DNA of 64,000 bases. Origin: Sthenelais limicola (Eukaryota; Annelida; Polychaeta; Phyllodocida; Sigalionidae). Both the position numbers and the translations under genes were made by a program. The notes beneath the pieces are model-generated. The model was not told the origin of the DNA and did not search any database. It saw only the letters and a list, made by a program, of their open reading frames with translations. The DNA lies in assembly GCA_942159475.1 (NCBI GenBank), contig OW804096.1:13875871-13939870 (forward strand), read 5' to 3'. Of this stretch, positions 41,106 through 50,702 are shown piece by piece; the first letter of the stretch is position 1; the number at the start of each line of letters is the position of its first letter.

Positions 41106-44055
41106 AGAGAGAGAAAGACAGAAAGGGAGGGGGAGAGAGAGAAAGAGAGGGAGGGGGAGAGAGAGCGATAGAGAGGGGGAGAGAAAGACAGAGAGCGATA
41201 GAGAGGGAGGGGGAACAGAGCGATAGTGAGCGAGGGGGAGAGAGATCGACATAGTGACACTTCACATTTCGCTGGAAGTGCATTTGATATTATTTACACT
41301 TCCTTGGAAGGAAAATAACGGCCAAGGATTGTGGCGACATCATTTGATACTGCATTCATGCTTACATCAGCATATTTTGCATAATTTAAATGCGTATTAT
41401 TAGGCCTGCAATGCAGATGCCCTCGGCCTAGGGCCTCTCGATATATCCCCACAATCACACCCTCGGCACCTGCGACCCCAACTGCAGTTACCAGCATTGT
41501 TGTTGTTGTTGGCACATGATGATTTTCTTTGAAATCTTGCTTAAAAATACTTTATATAACAAACTGAATCCATAGATCTCTTCCTTTTAGGTATGACACC
41601 ATTGTGATGGGTTCAAATAATGTACCAGGGTTGAAGTTTACTTGTATTTTGTACTTGGAATAACATGCTGTATGACCCCAACTGATTTCCACTACGACCG
41701 TAACTGTATAATGCAGTTACGGGTATACCACTCAATGTTTTTCACCTAGATTACACTGTAGTATAAGCCAGATGTATCTGATAACACTCGAACCTAAATG
41801 CAACTATAGTAAACCCCCACAGGACATGACAGCTACTGAAAACGGCTTTTGTTAGGTAAAAACCAACATTGTTTGTTCTAATGGGAACCCACCTTCCGCC
41901 ATTTTGAATGCTGGTAACTGCAGTTGAGGTCGTAGGTGACGAGGGTGTGACAATGGTAATAATGCACAAATAGTTAGTGGGTGCGTTAGCGTTCTGTTGG
42001 TGCGTTATGGTTGCTAAATCTCCCTATTAACATTATTTCGAAAGTAAGTCTCAATGATGTGACTGCCTGGTCAACTTGTTAGGTGAATTTATTTGTTTCA
42101 ATATTGATAATAATGAACTATATAAGTGTAATGTTCAATAATTACTAAATGTTTATTGTTTATTGTGTTTATAGGAAGCATGGGCTGACGGCGTACAATC
42201 CCCAGTTCACAGACTGGAACACACACTACCTCCCCCTGGAGGCCAACAGGAAGAACCGGTGTAGAATGCTGCTGTACGTCATTACTGGAGACACGCGCGG
42301 CATCACCAGCATGCTCGAGGTACACAATTTTTAAATATTTAGTAAATATCGCTCTCATGGGGGAAATCGTTAGAAAATGTACAATTCGCCTTCACCAATC
42401 CTCTCAAATAACCTCAATTTAAGACAGAACTGAGTTTCAAAATACAGTTTAACATAATCAAAGACAATATCAAATATACTCAGATATACCAAGCATTGGC
42501 AATTTATCAGTTTAATTGAGCAGAATTTACTAAATGTGTAGAGCTGCCAATTGTACATTTTCTGAAGCAGCAATTATCGCTTTCATGGGTGAAATCGTCA
42601 GACATTTTAAGACACTGACATTTTAAGGAAATAAGTAGTTAGATTGGACTATCAGGTTGATCTGCTATGCAGAGTACATCGTCCAATTCAGTGATAAGAT
42701 TGAAATGATAAAAGAATGTAAGCTCTATACTGAATAAAAGTTGTTATATATATATATATATAAATCGTTAGAAAATGTACAATTCGCCTTCACCAACCCT
42801 CTCAAATAACCTAAATTTAAGAACTGAGTTTAAAAATAGAGTTTAACATAACCAAACAGATGTTTAAATAAAGGCAATATCAAATATACTCAGATATACC
42901 AAGCATTGGCAATTTTTCAGTTTAATTGAGCAGAATTTACTAAATGTGTTGAACTGCCATTTGTAAATTTTCCAGTAAATTCCATTATTTAGGATTTCTA
43001 TCTTGGGAGTGACGCACAATAAGTGAATTTACTGAGATCCTTTTTGTCACAATAGCAAAAAAAGCCACTTTAACCTTGGGAACTTTTATACATAATATGA
43101 TTCATTCTTTAATGGTTTATTTCTCTGTTACAGGCCAGTCACCATATCGGTCAAGGTTGCGACGTAGTTTTGTGTATACAACATTTAGATGAAGGAGTCG
43201 TCATCGATAATGAGAAGGTGAGAATCATATATATTCACACGACCAATTCCAAGTAATGTTTTTTTCAATTCCAAGTAATATCTTTTAAAACGTTCAAGGT
43301 CTCCGTGAGGTGCAAACTTTGAATAGCCTGTTCAGTATCTATGATTCATATCTAGGCACATAACGAATATAAGTGTCCATCTTTAATACTGCACCGATTT
43401 CTGACCGATTTTCAACCGATACCTCGGCTTAGTGTGTCTCGTCCTTTATTTACCCAATGTCTGGGGGTTGAATCAATAATTTTCCACACTTGGAATAATC
43501 ATAAATACATCTTTTTACAATTTTATTTACTTGGTGTAGTTCCAACGTTTCGATCTCACACTAAGACCTTCTTCAGGTGCATTCAAACATTATATTTTTT
43601 ATTTTATTATTTTATTTTAATGATTTTATTTATACATGGGATACAGGATCCCCAAATTGGAATTTTCATCAGCCCCAAAGTCTCGCATTACAGAATTTGA
43701 TTATCAGAAGTCGTTTATTAACTTGATATAATCATAAGGAAAGTCTTAGAAATAAGGATCAAATACACTTGCCACTCAGGCTATTACAGTGGATTGTTGG
43801 TGTTGTCCAATGCAGAATAAATGAAGTATAACTTAATATCATAAGGAAAGTCCATTTTTATTTATATAAATTTAAACAAGTTATTTACAATAATTATTAT
43901 TATATTTGCAGCTGACACCGACTGGTACAGCGGACTATAACAGGGCTCGCACATATCTGGCCGACCTGGCTAACCGAGATGGAATACCAATATTTGACAA
44001 CATAGACGAAGCCACAGAATGTGTTATCCAGAAACTTCTCCACTCGGATCAATGA
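29942..44055 (+). CDS. raw-like: Raw-like protein with two nucleoside 2-deoxyribosyltransferase-like domains (11 exons, one frameshift)
   Basis: Joining 11 exons gives 444 residues once one surplus base in exon 7 is discounted; all other phases agree. Domain 1 (about 29-171) has FLGGSCNPTTWR, GITYFNPQ and MVEATYLAG. Domain 2 (about 298-444) has VFLGGTCGGTTWR, LTAYNPQ and MLEASHHIG. These match the nucleoside 2-deoxyribosyltransferase-like fold (Nuc_deoxyri_tr2 type). Glu98 and Glu369 sit where the family's catalytic Glu is expected. Between them, residues 205-220 (D209, T211, S213, G214, L216, D220) fit an EF-hand loop. From memory, insect Raw, an antagonist of JNK signalling, shares the fold; the equivalence is inference. 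No signal peptide or membrane helix is seen, so it is probably intracellular. Enzymatic activity is unproven. Confidence 0.85.
30935..31155. repeat. CT-rich microsatellite in intron 1
   Basis: (CT)n with GTCTGTCTG phrases within the first intron of the Raw-like gene. Confidence 0.9.
31615..31706 (+). CDS. raw-like: Raw-like gene, exon 2
   Basis: Acceptor ATTCAG, donor CCG|GTATGT, residues 29-59. Encodes FLGGSCNPTTWRRD and GITYFNP, the nucleotide-binding start of domain 1. A MITE begins 35 bases beyond the donor. Confidence 0.85.
31741..31965 (+). mobile_element. GGGTCAG MITE in intron 2, TSD TATT
   Basis: 225 bp from GGGTCAGATCTTCTGAAAAC to GAAGATCTGACCC with TATT on both flanks. Confidence 0.85.
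32658..32884 (-). mobile_element. GGGTCAG MITE in intron 2, with empty-site control
   Basis: 227 bp from GATTTTCAGAAAATGTACAA to AAATCTGACCC, flanked by ATCT. The uninterrupted host sequence GCTATCTAATTCTTAC occurs 80 bases downstream in a duplicate, so the insertion point is fixed directly. The first six bases of the left terminus are missing. Confidence 0.85.
32885..33035 (+). repeat. 80-bp tandem duplication carrying a splice acceptor
   Basis: The segment CTAATTCTTA(TA)CAGAGAC through TTTATGTTACAG and CAAGTGTCCAATTGGCAG is present twice, at offsets of 80 bases. The upstream copy (acceptor AG at 32936-32937) holds only 18 bases of exon 3 before diverging; the downstream one is used. Confidence 0.9.
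33018..33150 (+). CDS. raw-like: Raw-like gene, exon 3
   Basis: Acceptor GTTACAG, donor G|GTACGT, residues 60-103 plus one base. Encodes QVSNWQKDF and TASMVEATYLAG with the presumed catalytic Glu98. The first 18 bases and the acceptor are duplicated 80 bases upstream (32938-32955). The frame stays open past the donor into an 18-bp repeat. Confidence 0.9.
33175..33490 (+). repeat. 18-bp minisatellite, translatable, after exon 3
   Basis: About 17 imperfect 18-bp units of the form GATGCATTCTCAGTTAAA. They begin about 25 bases after the exon 3 donor and are in frame, reading AFSVKD or ALSVED to a TAA near 33429. Later units (AATTAAAGCTGCATTCTC) are outside the frame. Confidence 0.85.
33813..34047 (+). 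mobile_element. GGGTCAG MITE in intron 3, TSD ACTT
   Basis: 235 bp, termini GGGTCAGATTTTCAGAAAAT and GAAAATCTGACCC, ACTT on both sides. One of the most complete copies; a good reference. Confidence 0.9.
34300..34750. repeat. CT, CTTT and CCT microsatellites in intron 3
   Basis: TATC, CTTT, (CT)n, CCA and CCT repeats in succession ending 40 bases before exon 4. Confidence 0.9.
34792..34873 (+). CDS. raw-like: Raw-like gene, exon 4
   Basis: Acceptor TTTTTAG, donor GT|GTATGT, residues 104-130 and two bases. Encodes CGRKLILVIKDLEGPGS and AGEPIS. The acceptor is preceded by about 450 bases of CT and CCT repeats. Confidence 0.85.
34920..35139 (-). mobile_element. (TGAG)n-tailed retroposon-like element, intron 4
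   Basis: Begins AGGTCCTGGGTAAGACCTTA (a 27-bp unit, about two copies) and ends AACACTTCAAAGTGTTGATA, AAGGGCGTAAAGCAACCAAT and an (ACTC)n tail. CTCTATGTTC flanks both ends. Same family as 59789-60047, which has a different flank. Strand given relative to that copy. Confidence 0.7.
36140..36590. repeat. CT-rich microsatellite in intron 4
   Basis: About 450 bases of (CT)n, CCCT and TTTAT variants, ending about 70 bases upstream of exon 5. Ser/Leu frame is a shadow. Confidence 0.9.
36660..36780 (+). CDS. raw-like: Raw-like gene, exon 5
   Basis: Acceptor TTCTGCAG, donor GAG|GTAAGT, residues 131-171. Encodes EYEDLIRSHAVLTDI and the end of domain 1 (IENALHCTRKVIQE). Confidence 0.9.
37193..37427 (+). 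mobile_element. GGGTCAG MITE in intron 5, TSD TTAT
   Basis: 235 bp, GGGTGAAATCACCAGAAAAT to GACGATCTGAGCC with TTAT on both sides. Confidence 0.85.
37642..37724 (+). CDS. raw-like: Raw-like gene, exon 6
   Basis: Acceptor TATTGCAG, donor AT|GTAAGT, residues 172-198 and two bases. Linker between domain 1 and the EF-hand-like segment (ADGAQPVKHAHARVADTI). Confidence 0.85.
37735..38345. repeat. CTCCTA/CTTCTC polypyrimidine tract in intron 6
   Basis: About 600 bases of pyrimidine-rich trinucleotide repeats starting about 10 bases after the exon 6 donor. Broken by a short mixed segment (38041-38115), then CTC and CCT runs. Not coding; a homopurine strand could form a triplex. Confidence 0.9.
38345..39355. 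other. Intron 6 remainder, no element recognised
   Basis: Intronic sequence with a G run at 39300-39317. No exon fits here and phases do not require one. Confidence 0.5.
39362..39523 (-). mobile_element. TCTAGG-family, left-truncated, intron 6
   Basis: Starts at CTACTTCGCTAATCGGTTTT and keeps the right end TTGGGCCTAGACTG. 112 bases before exon 7. Confidence 0.75.
39636..39817 (+). CDS. raw-like: Raw-like gene, exon 7, with a one-base frameshift
   Basis: Acceptor CTCTACAG, donor AAG|GTAAGT. Length 182 where the flanking phases need 181. The incoming frame runs through FNQVDHTKSGRLSLSD (EF-hand-like) to YK and would stop at TGA about 39778-39780. The frame that fits exon 8 runs from TMTDQNLPN through FTFEQFCTLYAECRYK. 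The switch lies at or near the A5 run at 39715-39719. Sequencing error is as likely as a real mutation. Confidence 0.85.
40214..40398 (+). CDS. raw-like: Raw-like gene, exon 8
   Basis: Acceptor TTTTCCAG, donor AG|GTCAGT, residues 260-320 and two bases. A basic helix (RKTWWRKVIEAILKLP) leads into WDVFLGGTCGGTTWRELKV, the start of domain 2. It mirrors exon 2. Confidence 0.9.
40515..40714 (+). mobile_element. GGGTCAG MITE in intron 8
   Basis: About 200 bp from GTGTCAGATTTTTAGAAAAT to CGATAATCTGACC, with an internal deletion. Confidence 0.75.
41050..41250. repeat. GA-rich microsatellite in intron 8
   Basis: (GA)n with GGGGGA inserts. Opposite strand bias to the CT tracts in introns 1, 3, 4 and 6. 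Confidence 0.85.
42175..42319 (+). CDS. raw-like: Raw-like gene, exon 9
   Basis: Acceptor TTTATAG, donor GAG|GTACAC, residues 321-369. Contains GLTAYNPQFTDW and the second presumed catalytic Glu369 in GITSMLE. The MITE at 42358 starts 39 bases after the donor. Confidence 0.9.
42358..42570 (+). mobile_element. GGGTCAG MITE in intron 9, first copy
   Basis: GGGGGAAATCGTTAGAAAAT to TTGTACATTTTCTGAAGC. Its right end is followed by a second fragment of its own left flank (TATCGCTTTCATGGGTGAAA, near 42580), so a local duplication has occurred. Confidence 0.75.
42764..42977 (+). mobile_element. GGGTCAG MITE in intron 9, second copy
   Basis: TAAATCGTTAGAAAATGTAC to CATTTGTAAATTTTCC, about 405 bases after the first. 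It shares private variants with it (CGTTAGAAAATG, CAAGCATTGGCAATTT, TTTAATTGAGCAG), so one was probably copied from the other. Confidence 0.75.
43134..43217 (+). CDS. raw-like: Raw-like gene, exon 10
   Basis: Acceptor TGTTACAG, donor AAG|GTGAGA, exactly 28 codons, residues 370-397 (ASHHIGQGCDVVLCIQ and DEGVVIDNEK). Confidence 0.9.
43912..44055 (+). CDS. raw-like: Raw-like gene, exon 11 (stop)
   Basis: Acceptor ATTTGCAG, 47 codons then TGA at 44053-44055. Encodes LTPTGTADYNRARTYL and ends IQKLLHSDQ, closing domain 2. Confidence 0.9.
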   Translation: MTPTGTADYNRARTYLADLANRDGIPIFDNIDEATECVIQKLLHSDQ

Positions 44056-44459
44056 TGATAACTGAGCCAGAGAAATATATATGAATATGAACCATCTTAT
44101 CATTCAACATATATATTCTCTGCTCTCCCACTACCACTCATCCATTGTATAGCTATATCTCTATGCCATGCCATGTGGAATAACTGGATTTTTTTTAAAG
44201 TGGACATTTTTAAGTATGATTTACTATGTGAAGAATGCTAGCAAATGCGATACGGTTTCCATATATAATTGACAGTTTATAAAACCGAGCGAAGCTAACG
44301 AGATGGATTGTTAATAATAATAATTATTATTTTATTATTATATTTTCGTCTTACTTCGCCAAAATATTTGACTACTTTCACTTGGGAATGTATGTTGTTG
44401 AGAGCCGAGTGGAACTGAGTTATGTTAAGGACACTAATCTGGAAATAGTGGATATAAGG

Positions 44460-44465
44460 AATAAA
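44460..44465 (+). terminator. Putative polyadenylation signal of the Raw-like gene
   Basis: AATAAA 405 bases after the stop codon. Canonical hexamer; the first such signal I noticed in the region. The cleavage site is unknown. Confidence 0.4.
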
Positions 44466-44656
44466 ATACATGTATATCGCCTAGGAACAAAGTATGATAA
44501 TCATGGACTGAACTGAGAAAATGTGAGGAGAAAAACCCCAGAACAATTAAAACTATATTATCATCGTCCATTAACCTTCATCAACCTATGAGTACAGAGA
44601 CAAGGCAGCAAAAAACCAAGGCATTTAAGAGTAATAGGAATAATAGTAATACCGCC

Positions 44657-44855
44657 TACTGTGAAACCTTTATATGCGGACACCCTTCTAATCCGGACAC
44701 CTCGCCATTATGGACAGTTATAGGGCCAGTCCCTATTCCGTACAGTAGTGCTCATAAATAACAACCCCTCTTTAATCCGTCAACACCTCACTATTATGGA
44801 CAGTTGAGCCCAAAGTCTAAAAGGTGTTAGTTATAAAGTGGTTTGACTGTATGGA
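44657..44855. mobile_element. Decayed pogo-like element
   Basis: CTGTGAAACCTTTATATGCG with GGACACCCTTCTAATCCGGA at the left and GTTATAAAGTGGTTTGACTG at the right, a pogo/Tigger-style terminus with inverted partner. CACCTCGCCATTATGGACAG occurs again inside. Confidence 0.5.
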
Positions 44856-44899
44856 TTCTGACTCGCAGGCTAGATAGAGAGCAAAGATGGCGACATCTC

Positions 44900-44985
44900 C
44901 GCCGATGGATGGGAGTTGTCCGCCGATGGATGGGAGTTGTCCGCCGATGGATGGGAGTTGTCCGCCGATGGATGGGAGTTGTAGC
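44900..44985. repeat. 21-bp minisatellite, four copies
   Basis: Four nearly identical units of CCGCCGATGGATGGGAGTTG plus T. The frame across it reads a Pro-Met-Asp-Gly-Ser-Cys repeat on one strand, which is a simple-repeat artefact unless transcribed. Confidence 0.9.
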
Positions 44986-45139
44986 TGTTGTGTGAGTGTA
45001 CTTGTACTAAACGGTCTCATGAAAGGATTGAGTTTTGGCCTGAACTTTACAAGTGAGTGGGGGATGGTGCAATGTAATTGTAGTTATGAAAGGAAGGTTG
45101 CTTTTGTTAAATTGGTCTATAGTGTGCATTATGTGTTGG

Positions 45140-45272
45140 GGGGGGGGGGGTAGATAGAGGGTGAGGGGAGAGGGAGAGAAGAGAGATACAGATAGTGATC
45201 GGAGAACGGGAGGGAGAGAAAAGAGAGATATAGACGGTGGCAGAGAGAGAGAGAAAGCGAGGGAAAAAGAAG

Positions 45273-45345
<73 letters not shown>

Positions 45346-45420
45346 TAAAGACACGGTAGCAGCGATAAAGAGAAAGAGTGAGAGACAGAAAGAAAGTGAG
45401 AGAGAGAGAGAGAAAGGAAG
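45140..45420. repeat. G run and GA-rich microsatellite
   Basis: G12 run then (GA)n with AAAGAG variants. Confidence 0.9.
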
Positions 45421-45494
45421 AGAATAAATGTGAATAATCCTAGACGAATGAATCCGTATAATCATTGATATGAATGGCAATACTACACTTCTTA

Positions 45495-45714
45495 GGGAGA
45501 GAGAGGAGATATATGGAGTGAGAGAGAGAGAGAGATATGGAGTGAGAGAGAAAGAGTGAGAGAAAAAGAGACCGTGGCAGAGATAGTAAGGGAGGGAGAG
45601 AGAAAGGAAAAGAATAAATGAATAATGCTAGAAGAATGAATCAGTATAATGAACGGCAATGCTACACTCCTAAGGGAAAGAGAGAGAGAGAGAGAGAGAC
45701 TGGCAGAGATAGAA

Positions 45715-45772
<58 letters not shown>

Positions 45773-45840
45773 CTGGCAGAGATAGAAAGGGAGAGAGAGA
45801 AAGAAAGAGAATGAATGAATGAATAATCCTAGAAGAATGA
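45495..45840. repeat. Duplicated GA microsatellite blocks
   Basis: Two to three blocks of (GA)n separated by AATAAATGAATAATGCTAGA AGAATGAATC phrases (also at about 45425 and 45822), a higher-order repeat of about 200 bases. Confidence 0.85.
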
Positions 45841-45844
45841 ATCA

Positions 45845-46395
45845 ATATAATGAATCCTACACTACACCTCTACACTTACCTATTTGCGGAGAGATCCCCT
45901 TACACACAATTACTCCCAATTTGCTTATTAGCAACTTGTGTGAATAATGAAAAACAATTAGCTTAGAGGAGGAGGAGCACAGAGGAGTGCATGTTGCACC
46001 CTCTAAGCTCTCCAAGTCTCCATATACATGTATCCTTCCTCCCAACCATTGGATTAATCACATTGCTATAATGATTTCAATTATAAACAAATTGGAAAAT
46101 GCTTACCGATGATGAGTATGTAATGCATATTAAGAAATCATTTTAAGAAAATTGGATCTACGCTCACAAATGGATCATTCAACGCCTACAAAGTATCAAC
46201 TATTTCTTCTCCGCTGATGGAACCTGAGTGAAATGATAATAAGGATAATTTGTGGATTTATATGGACTAGACATGAATGTGCTTGTGTATTATGTGTATA
46301 TGTGGATATATATACAAACATGCAGCATATATACTACATACAGCTCTTGCTTCAATAATGGAGTCCATTTAAACCAATAAAAGGGGCGGAGCAAG
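45845..46395. other. No gene recognised
   Basis: Mixed AT-rich sequence; nothing supported. Confidence 0.5.
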
Positions 46396-46419
46396 TCCAA
46401 CTGATTGACAGATGGGTTG

Positions 46420-46655
46420 AGGAGTGAGCAACTCCACCTATATATAGTACAGGAATGAGCAACTCCACATGCTATATATAGTACAGGAATGAGCAACTCC
46501 ACCTGTACAGGTGTGACCAACTCCACCTGGTATATATAAGTACAGGTATGAGCAACTCCACCTTCTATCTATAGTACAGGAATGAGCAACTCCACCTATA
46601 CAGGACTGAGCAACTCCACCTTTTATATATAGTACAGGAGTGAGCAACTCCACCT
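46420..46655. repeat. Degenerate minisatellite (GAGCAACTCCACCT)
   Basis: Nine or so units built around TACAGGAATGAGCAACTCCACC, with TATATATAG spacers of variable length. Unit length alternates (about 26 and 38 bases). The minus-strand frame across it is a repeat translation. Confidence 0.8.
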
Positions 46656-46659
46656 GATA

Positions 46660-47380
46660 TTATACATCCAGTGTGGAAGGTGGTATTCCAAGACACAGAG
46701 GGTAACATAAGGACATATCCCTACCTTACCCACCCATTACCCTCTCCCCTCCTCAGCACCCTCCTAGGACCTAACACGATTGACTTTATCGGTTTATAAA
46801 TGGATCCTGTAATAGACCTAGTTAATAACCGACCTTCATAATCAGCAAGTGACTTAAAGGAAACATTATATACTGCGGTCTTCTCACAACCAACCGTCCT
46901 AACAAAGATGTACTCTGGCGATTTATACAAGTGTTGCAGTGACAGGAGCGATTGACAGTGACACTCTCAGTATGTTGACAGTGACACTCTCAGTATGTGT
47001 TCCTCTATCTAGAGATACAGTGTGCTAGGTAGTGGTTCTTACATATATCAACACAACTGACAAACTGAACTATAATAAATGTTATCAATTGGCACACAAG
47101 GCTAGAGGCTAAGCTGTTATAATCATCATTATCATCATCTTATGTCATCGGAATCGCCATCTCAGGGGTCAAGAATTACTACTAATAATAATAACAGAAA
47201 TAAGAACAGTTACCATGGAAACAAGTAGAAGCTTCGGCAGGATATGTACATGGATTAGAGAGACTACATGTTATAGAAACTAGCACATCAGAGGCAATAT
47301 CTCTCGTTAGGTTACCATTTTCTCAATGGAGTTTATTGTATAGGAAGATATTGAATCGTTAGGTGGTTTAAGTGTGGTGG
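46660..47380. other. No gene recognised
   Basis: A small duplication of ACTCTCAGTATGTTGACAGT near 46960 is the only structure seen. Confidence 0.5.
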
Positions 47381-47388
47381 TTTTATAT

Positions 47389-47618
47389 GGGTCAGATTTC
47401 CGGAAAATGCGCAATTTACATTTCTACACATCTATCAAATTCTGCTAAATTAGGGTGAAAATTGATAAGTGTATATCTGAATGTATTCTGTATTGTATTC
47501 ATTCAACAAATCTGTCCGGTTATCTTGTACTGTATTCTGAACCTGATTTTCGTCTTACATTTGGGTTATTTGAAAGAATTGGTGAAGGCCAATTGTACAT
47601 TTTTTGGAGACTTGACCC
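47389..47618 (-). mobile_element. GGGTCAG MITE, TSD ATAT
   Basis: 230 bp from GGGTCAGATTTCCGGAAAAT to GAGACTTGACCC with ATAT on both sides. Confidence 0.85.
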
Positions 47619-47969
47619 ATATGATGTATTGGAGATGATAATGAAGTAGGTTTAATATGAATAATTCTTCCTTTCCGTGTCATATGGGTACGATATACAA
47701 AGAGGTTGTAGGTGATATCTAAGAGATGAACTGCTTAACATAATGAAGATTTAGAATTGAGAGATATTCCTTTTTTTGATTTTGATTTTGTATTTAAAAA
47801 AATGAAAAATAAGAAAACTGCTGTTTATTGAAGGGAGCGGGATTCTCCCTGTATTATAAAGAGTGAGCTTCCTAACCCAGAGGGAGATCACACACAGAAA
47901 CTATTTTCAATAGTTTTAAAGATTAACTATTAATAAGAAGTAAGTCATAGTCGTAGAAGACCAATGTGC

Positions 47970-48050
47970 TACTACTACACTCTATACGCGACTCCTCTAA
48001 GGTTAAGGCTATGGCATGCCGCTGCCTACAGGACGAGTGTAGAGTGTAGG
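47970..48050. mobile_element. Small foldback element, second copy
   Basis: CTACACTCTATACGCGACTC and CGAGTGTAGAGTGTAGG with inner GGCATGCCGCTGCCTACAGG. Reverse-orientation relative of 8093. Confidence 0.6.
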
Positions 48051-48059
48051 GAAGGAATT

Positions 48060-49783
48060 GGTTTTAGGCAGTCAAGAGAAACTTTAAGAAACGACCGTGG
48101 TGCCAGCTGTGAACGAATCTGAGAACTAAGTTTGGATTGGGTTTCAGTATTGCACTGTTCTCAAACCAACTCGAAATCATATGGCAATTTAGAGATCTCA
48201 AAATCATTAAAAAAAAATGCAATTAAGATTCCGATTATAAGTGGAGGATGTCGTCTTCCGACTTGTCTGCTTTCGGGACTTGAATACAATCAGTATGAAA
48301 TAAAATATGGTAATAAATGTGTATAATGCTGTCACAAAATCATTAGAATTAAAAACTCACATATGTCAAAAATTTGCATATCAGAAAAAAGTGTTTTGAT
48401 GTTTGTGCCTAATGTGTGTGGTGTATGTCGCTTATGGGAATGCTGGCATCTGCTATGTTTTAGACTGACAGAAACAGGAAAATATTTTTTTTTCTTATTG
48501 ACCTCTGTCATCTTTGGTTTCAATGTTTGATGTCAAAAATTGAGCTTTTGGGGTAAAGTTTGGTTCAGTTTTCGGGTAAATTTGTAGAAGTATTTTTGCG
48601 ATGTAAAGTAAGCCAACGGCAGCAGTGGTAGATTATTATAGATAGATATCTAATGGTCTAGAAGCTGGAGTTAAAGGGTTAAGGGAGTTGTGGTGGTATC
48701 GACCGTTCATCCAGTGCTTAAAGGTTGGCCTCGCCTAATCATGCTATATCATAACACTACGAAGACATGGCCTCATATTATAGAATCACATTTTAGTCAT
48801 TTTCAAGCATTATTCCAAGTTAAAAAATAATCTAAAATTAAAAAGAATTGGCAAGTTTAAACCGTATTTGATATCAAATAATGCAGTGGTTCGTATGAGC
48901 AGAACTAGTAACATCTGTTAAATCATCTGTGAAAATTGTTTTGGGGAAAAACAAAAATGCCATATTTGTAAGGCCAAGCCTAAAAAACGTGTTTCCACTC
49001 TCTCTCCGCATCATTTTCCATGCTTCAAGCCATTCTAATTATGAACAACAGCATTAGTCATAGTTTAAGCTGACACTTGATGGGTACTTTTTAAAGCTAA
49101 TGTCACATATTTAAATAAAAAGAATTCTGAATGAGCCAGTCTCAAAAAACAGAATCTATTCACACTCAGAATGGAAGTGCCTTCCAACTTTTACCTTCTG
49201 AATTGTTCTCAGATTTTGTCTTGTTTCTTAGTGTTTTCGTCTTTCAATCCTCTTTATTTTTTTCTCCAGTTTTTAGGGAATGTTTCAATCGTCTGTGATG
49301 CGCTTTTTGGTAGAAATACAGTCGCAATTACTAGGAAAATGTTAATAACTTATTTTTAGTTGCTTTCATGAAAATAAAATTTAAATGTCAATTTTAGAAA
49401 TATATCATGTGTTTGCAATTATTTCGTACTTCAATATAGAAAAAAAAGAGAGAAGAGCAATTTTAATTAATAGAGAAATTCTGGCCTTGTTTTATGCTCG
49501 TAGAGTTGATATGATAATAAAACTAGAACAAATAGGAAAGAATCTTTTTTTCTTTTTTTTATGAGAATCGGTTTCATTTTAATAGGCGCAGTGCTACAAA
49601 ACTCGCAATCAGCCTTGCTATATATTTGTGTGACAGAAACAATGGTTTTGCCAGAATGTCTAAGTCTTATATTTTTGTCTTGATGTTGAGCGTTAGTAAA
49701 CCTGTTATCGTTACAATATAGTGGTTTATGTGTTACAATTGTGTCTTCTATGTATACGGAAAAATCGGCTTAAACCATAGCAC

Positions 49784-49823
<40 letters not shown>

Positions 49824-50695
49824 CTCCCAGAGCCTCTTTGTTTTCCATTAGTTCATTCAGGTAGGCCATTATGGGTCTAATGTTGGATGTATATATTCAT
49901 ATGGATCTAAATTATCTCCATTTTCTTATTTGTTTCCTTGTTACTGTATCATTATATGCGTAGAAATACATTAATTGGGAGAATGGAAATGGAAAAATTC
50001 GCTTTGATGTACATAGGTCTAAAATGTGTATCAGAGAAGAAAGCCATGTTGTTGTTCATCTCAAATAAAGTCACATTTTGTTATTAAAAATAAAATTCCT
50101 GAACTGAAGTGAGAAGAATCTAGATGTTTAAAAGCCTTTATTTGACTTGCTTAATTAATAATAATGAACTCCATACCATTGTCTTCATTTGTGTTAACTT
50201 GTGGCTTAAAGTATGAAGAATACTCGGCTCGTTTTGTACCTTTTAAAAGTGTCTTTCAGGGTGTTTTTTTTATAATAAAAGAAAGCAAAGTGTGCTTGTA
50301 GACTATTACCATTCCATTGTTCTCTCTAAAAAAAGAATATTCCCAAAATTTGGGATTTTTTGAAGAGGAAACTAACTAACAAGTTTGAGAGAATCAATAA
50401 TACATATTATATTGACTACGCTACTATAATACCTTGGATGGCTTTGGTATTGCGGGTTTGGCTCTCGGTTTAATACTCTCTGTATCTTATTATGTGATTC
50501 AAAGACATGATTGTGTTTTGTGTTATTTTGATTTTGTAGAATAGAAACAAAGGAACCTAATGAAAACTCTTGCTGTTTTGCTTTTTACATTTTTCCCTTC
50601 TCCGTGGATGAATTCAGCTTAATTAAATAATCGCCCGTTTGTTAAGTAATGCACCTTGAAATATCAACCCCTCTGGTGGCCCCATATCCCATGGT
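48060..50695. other. Long AT-rich stretch, no gene recognised
   Basis: About 2.6 kb without a recognisable repeat or coding exon on either strand, apart from a T run at 49790-49818. It is the longest unassigned stretch in the window. Open frames (48132, 48332, 49171) have no motif or splice context that I trust. Confidence 0.45.
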
Positions 50696-50702
50696 AGATT
50701 TG

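Noticed and set aside
44817..45153. ORFs with PSIGGQL or PPMDGSC repeats
   Set aside because: Translations of the 21-bp minisatellite.
46290..46653. Minus-strand repeated ORFs (SCTIYR, GVAHSC)
   Set aside because: Translation of the GAGCAACTCCACCT minisatellite; no independent coding evidence.
48060..50695. Hidden gene in the long gap
   Set aside because: Checked for splice-bounded open frames with normal composition; none convincing. The stretch is simply AT-rich.
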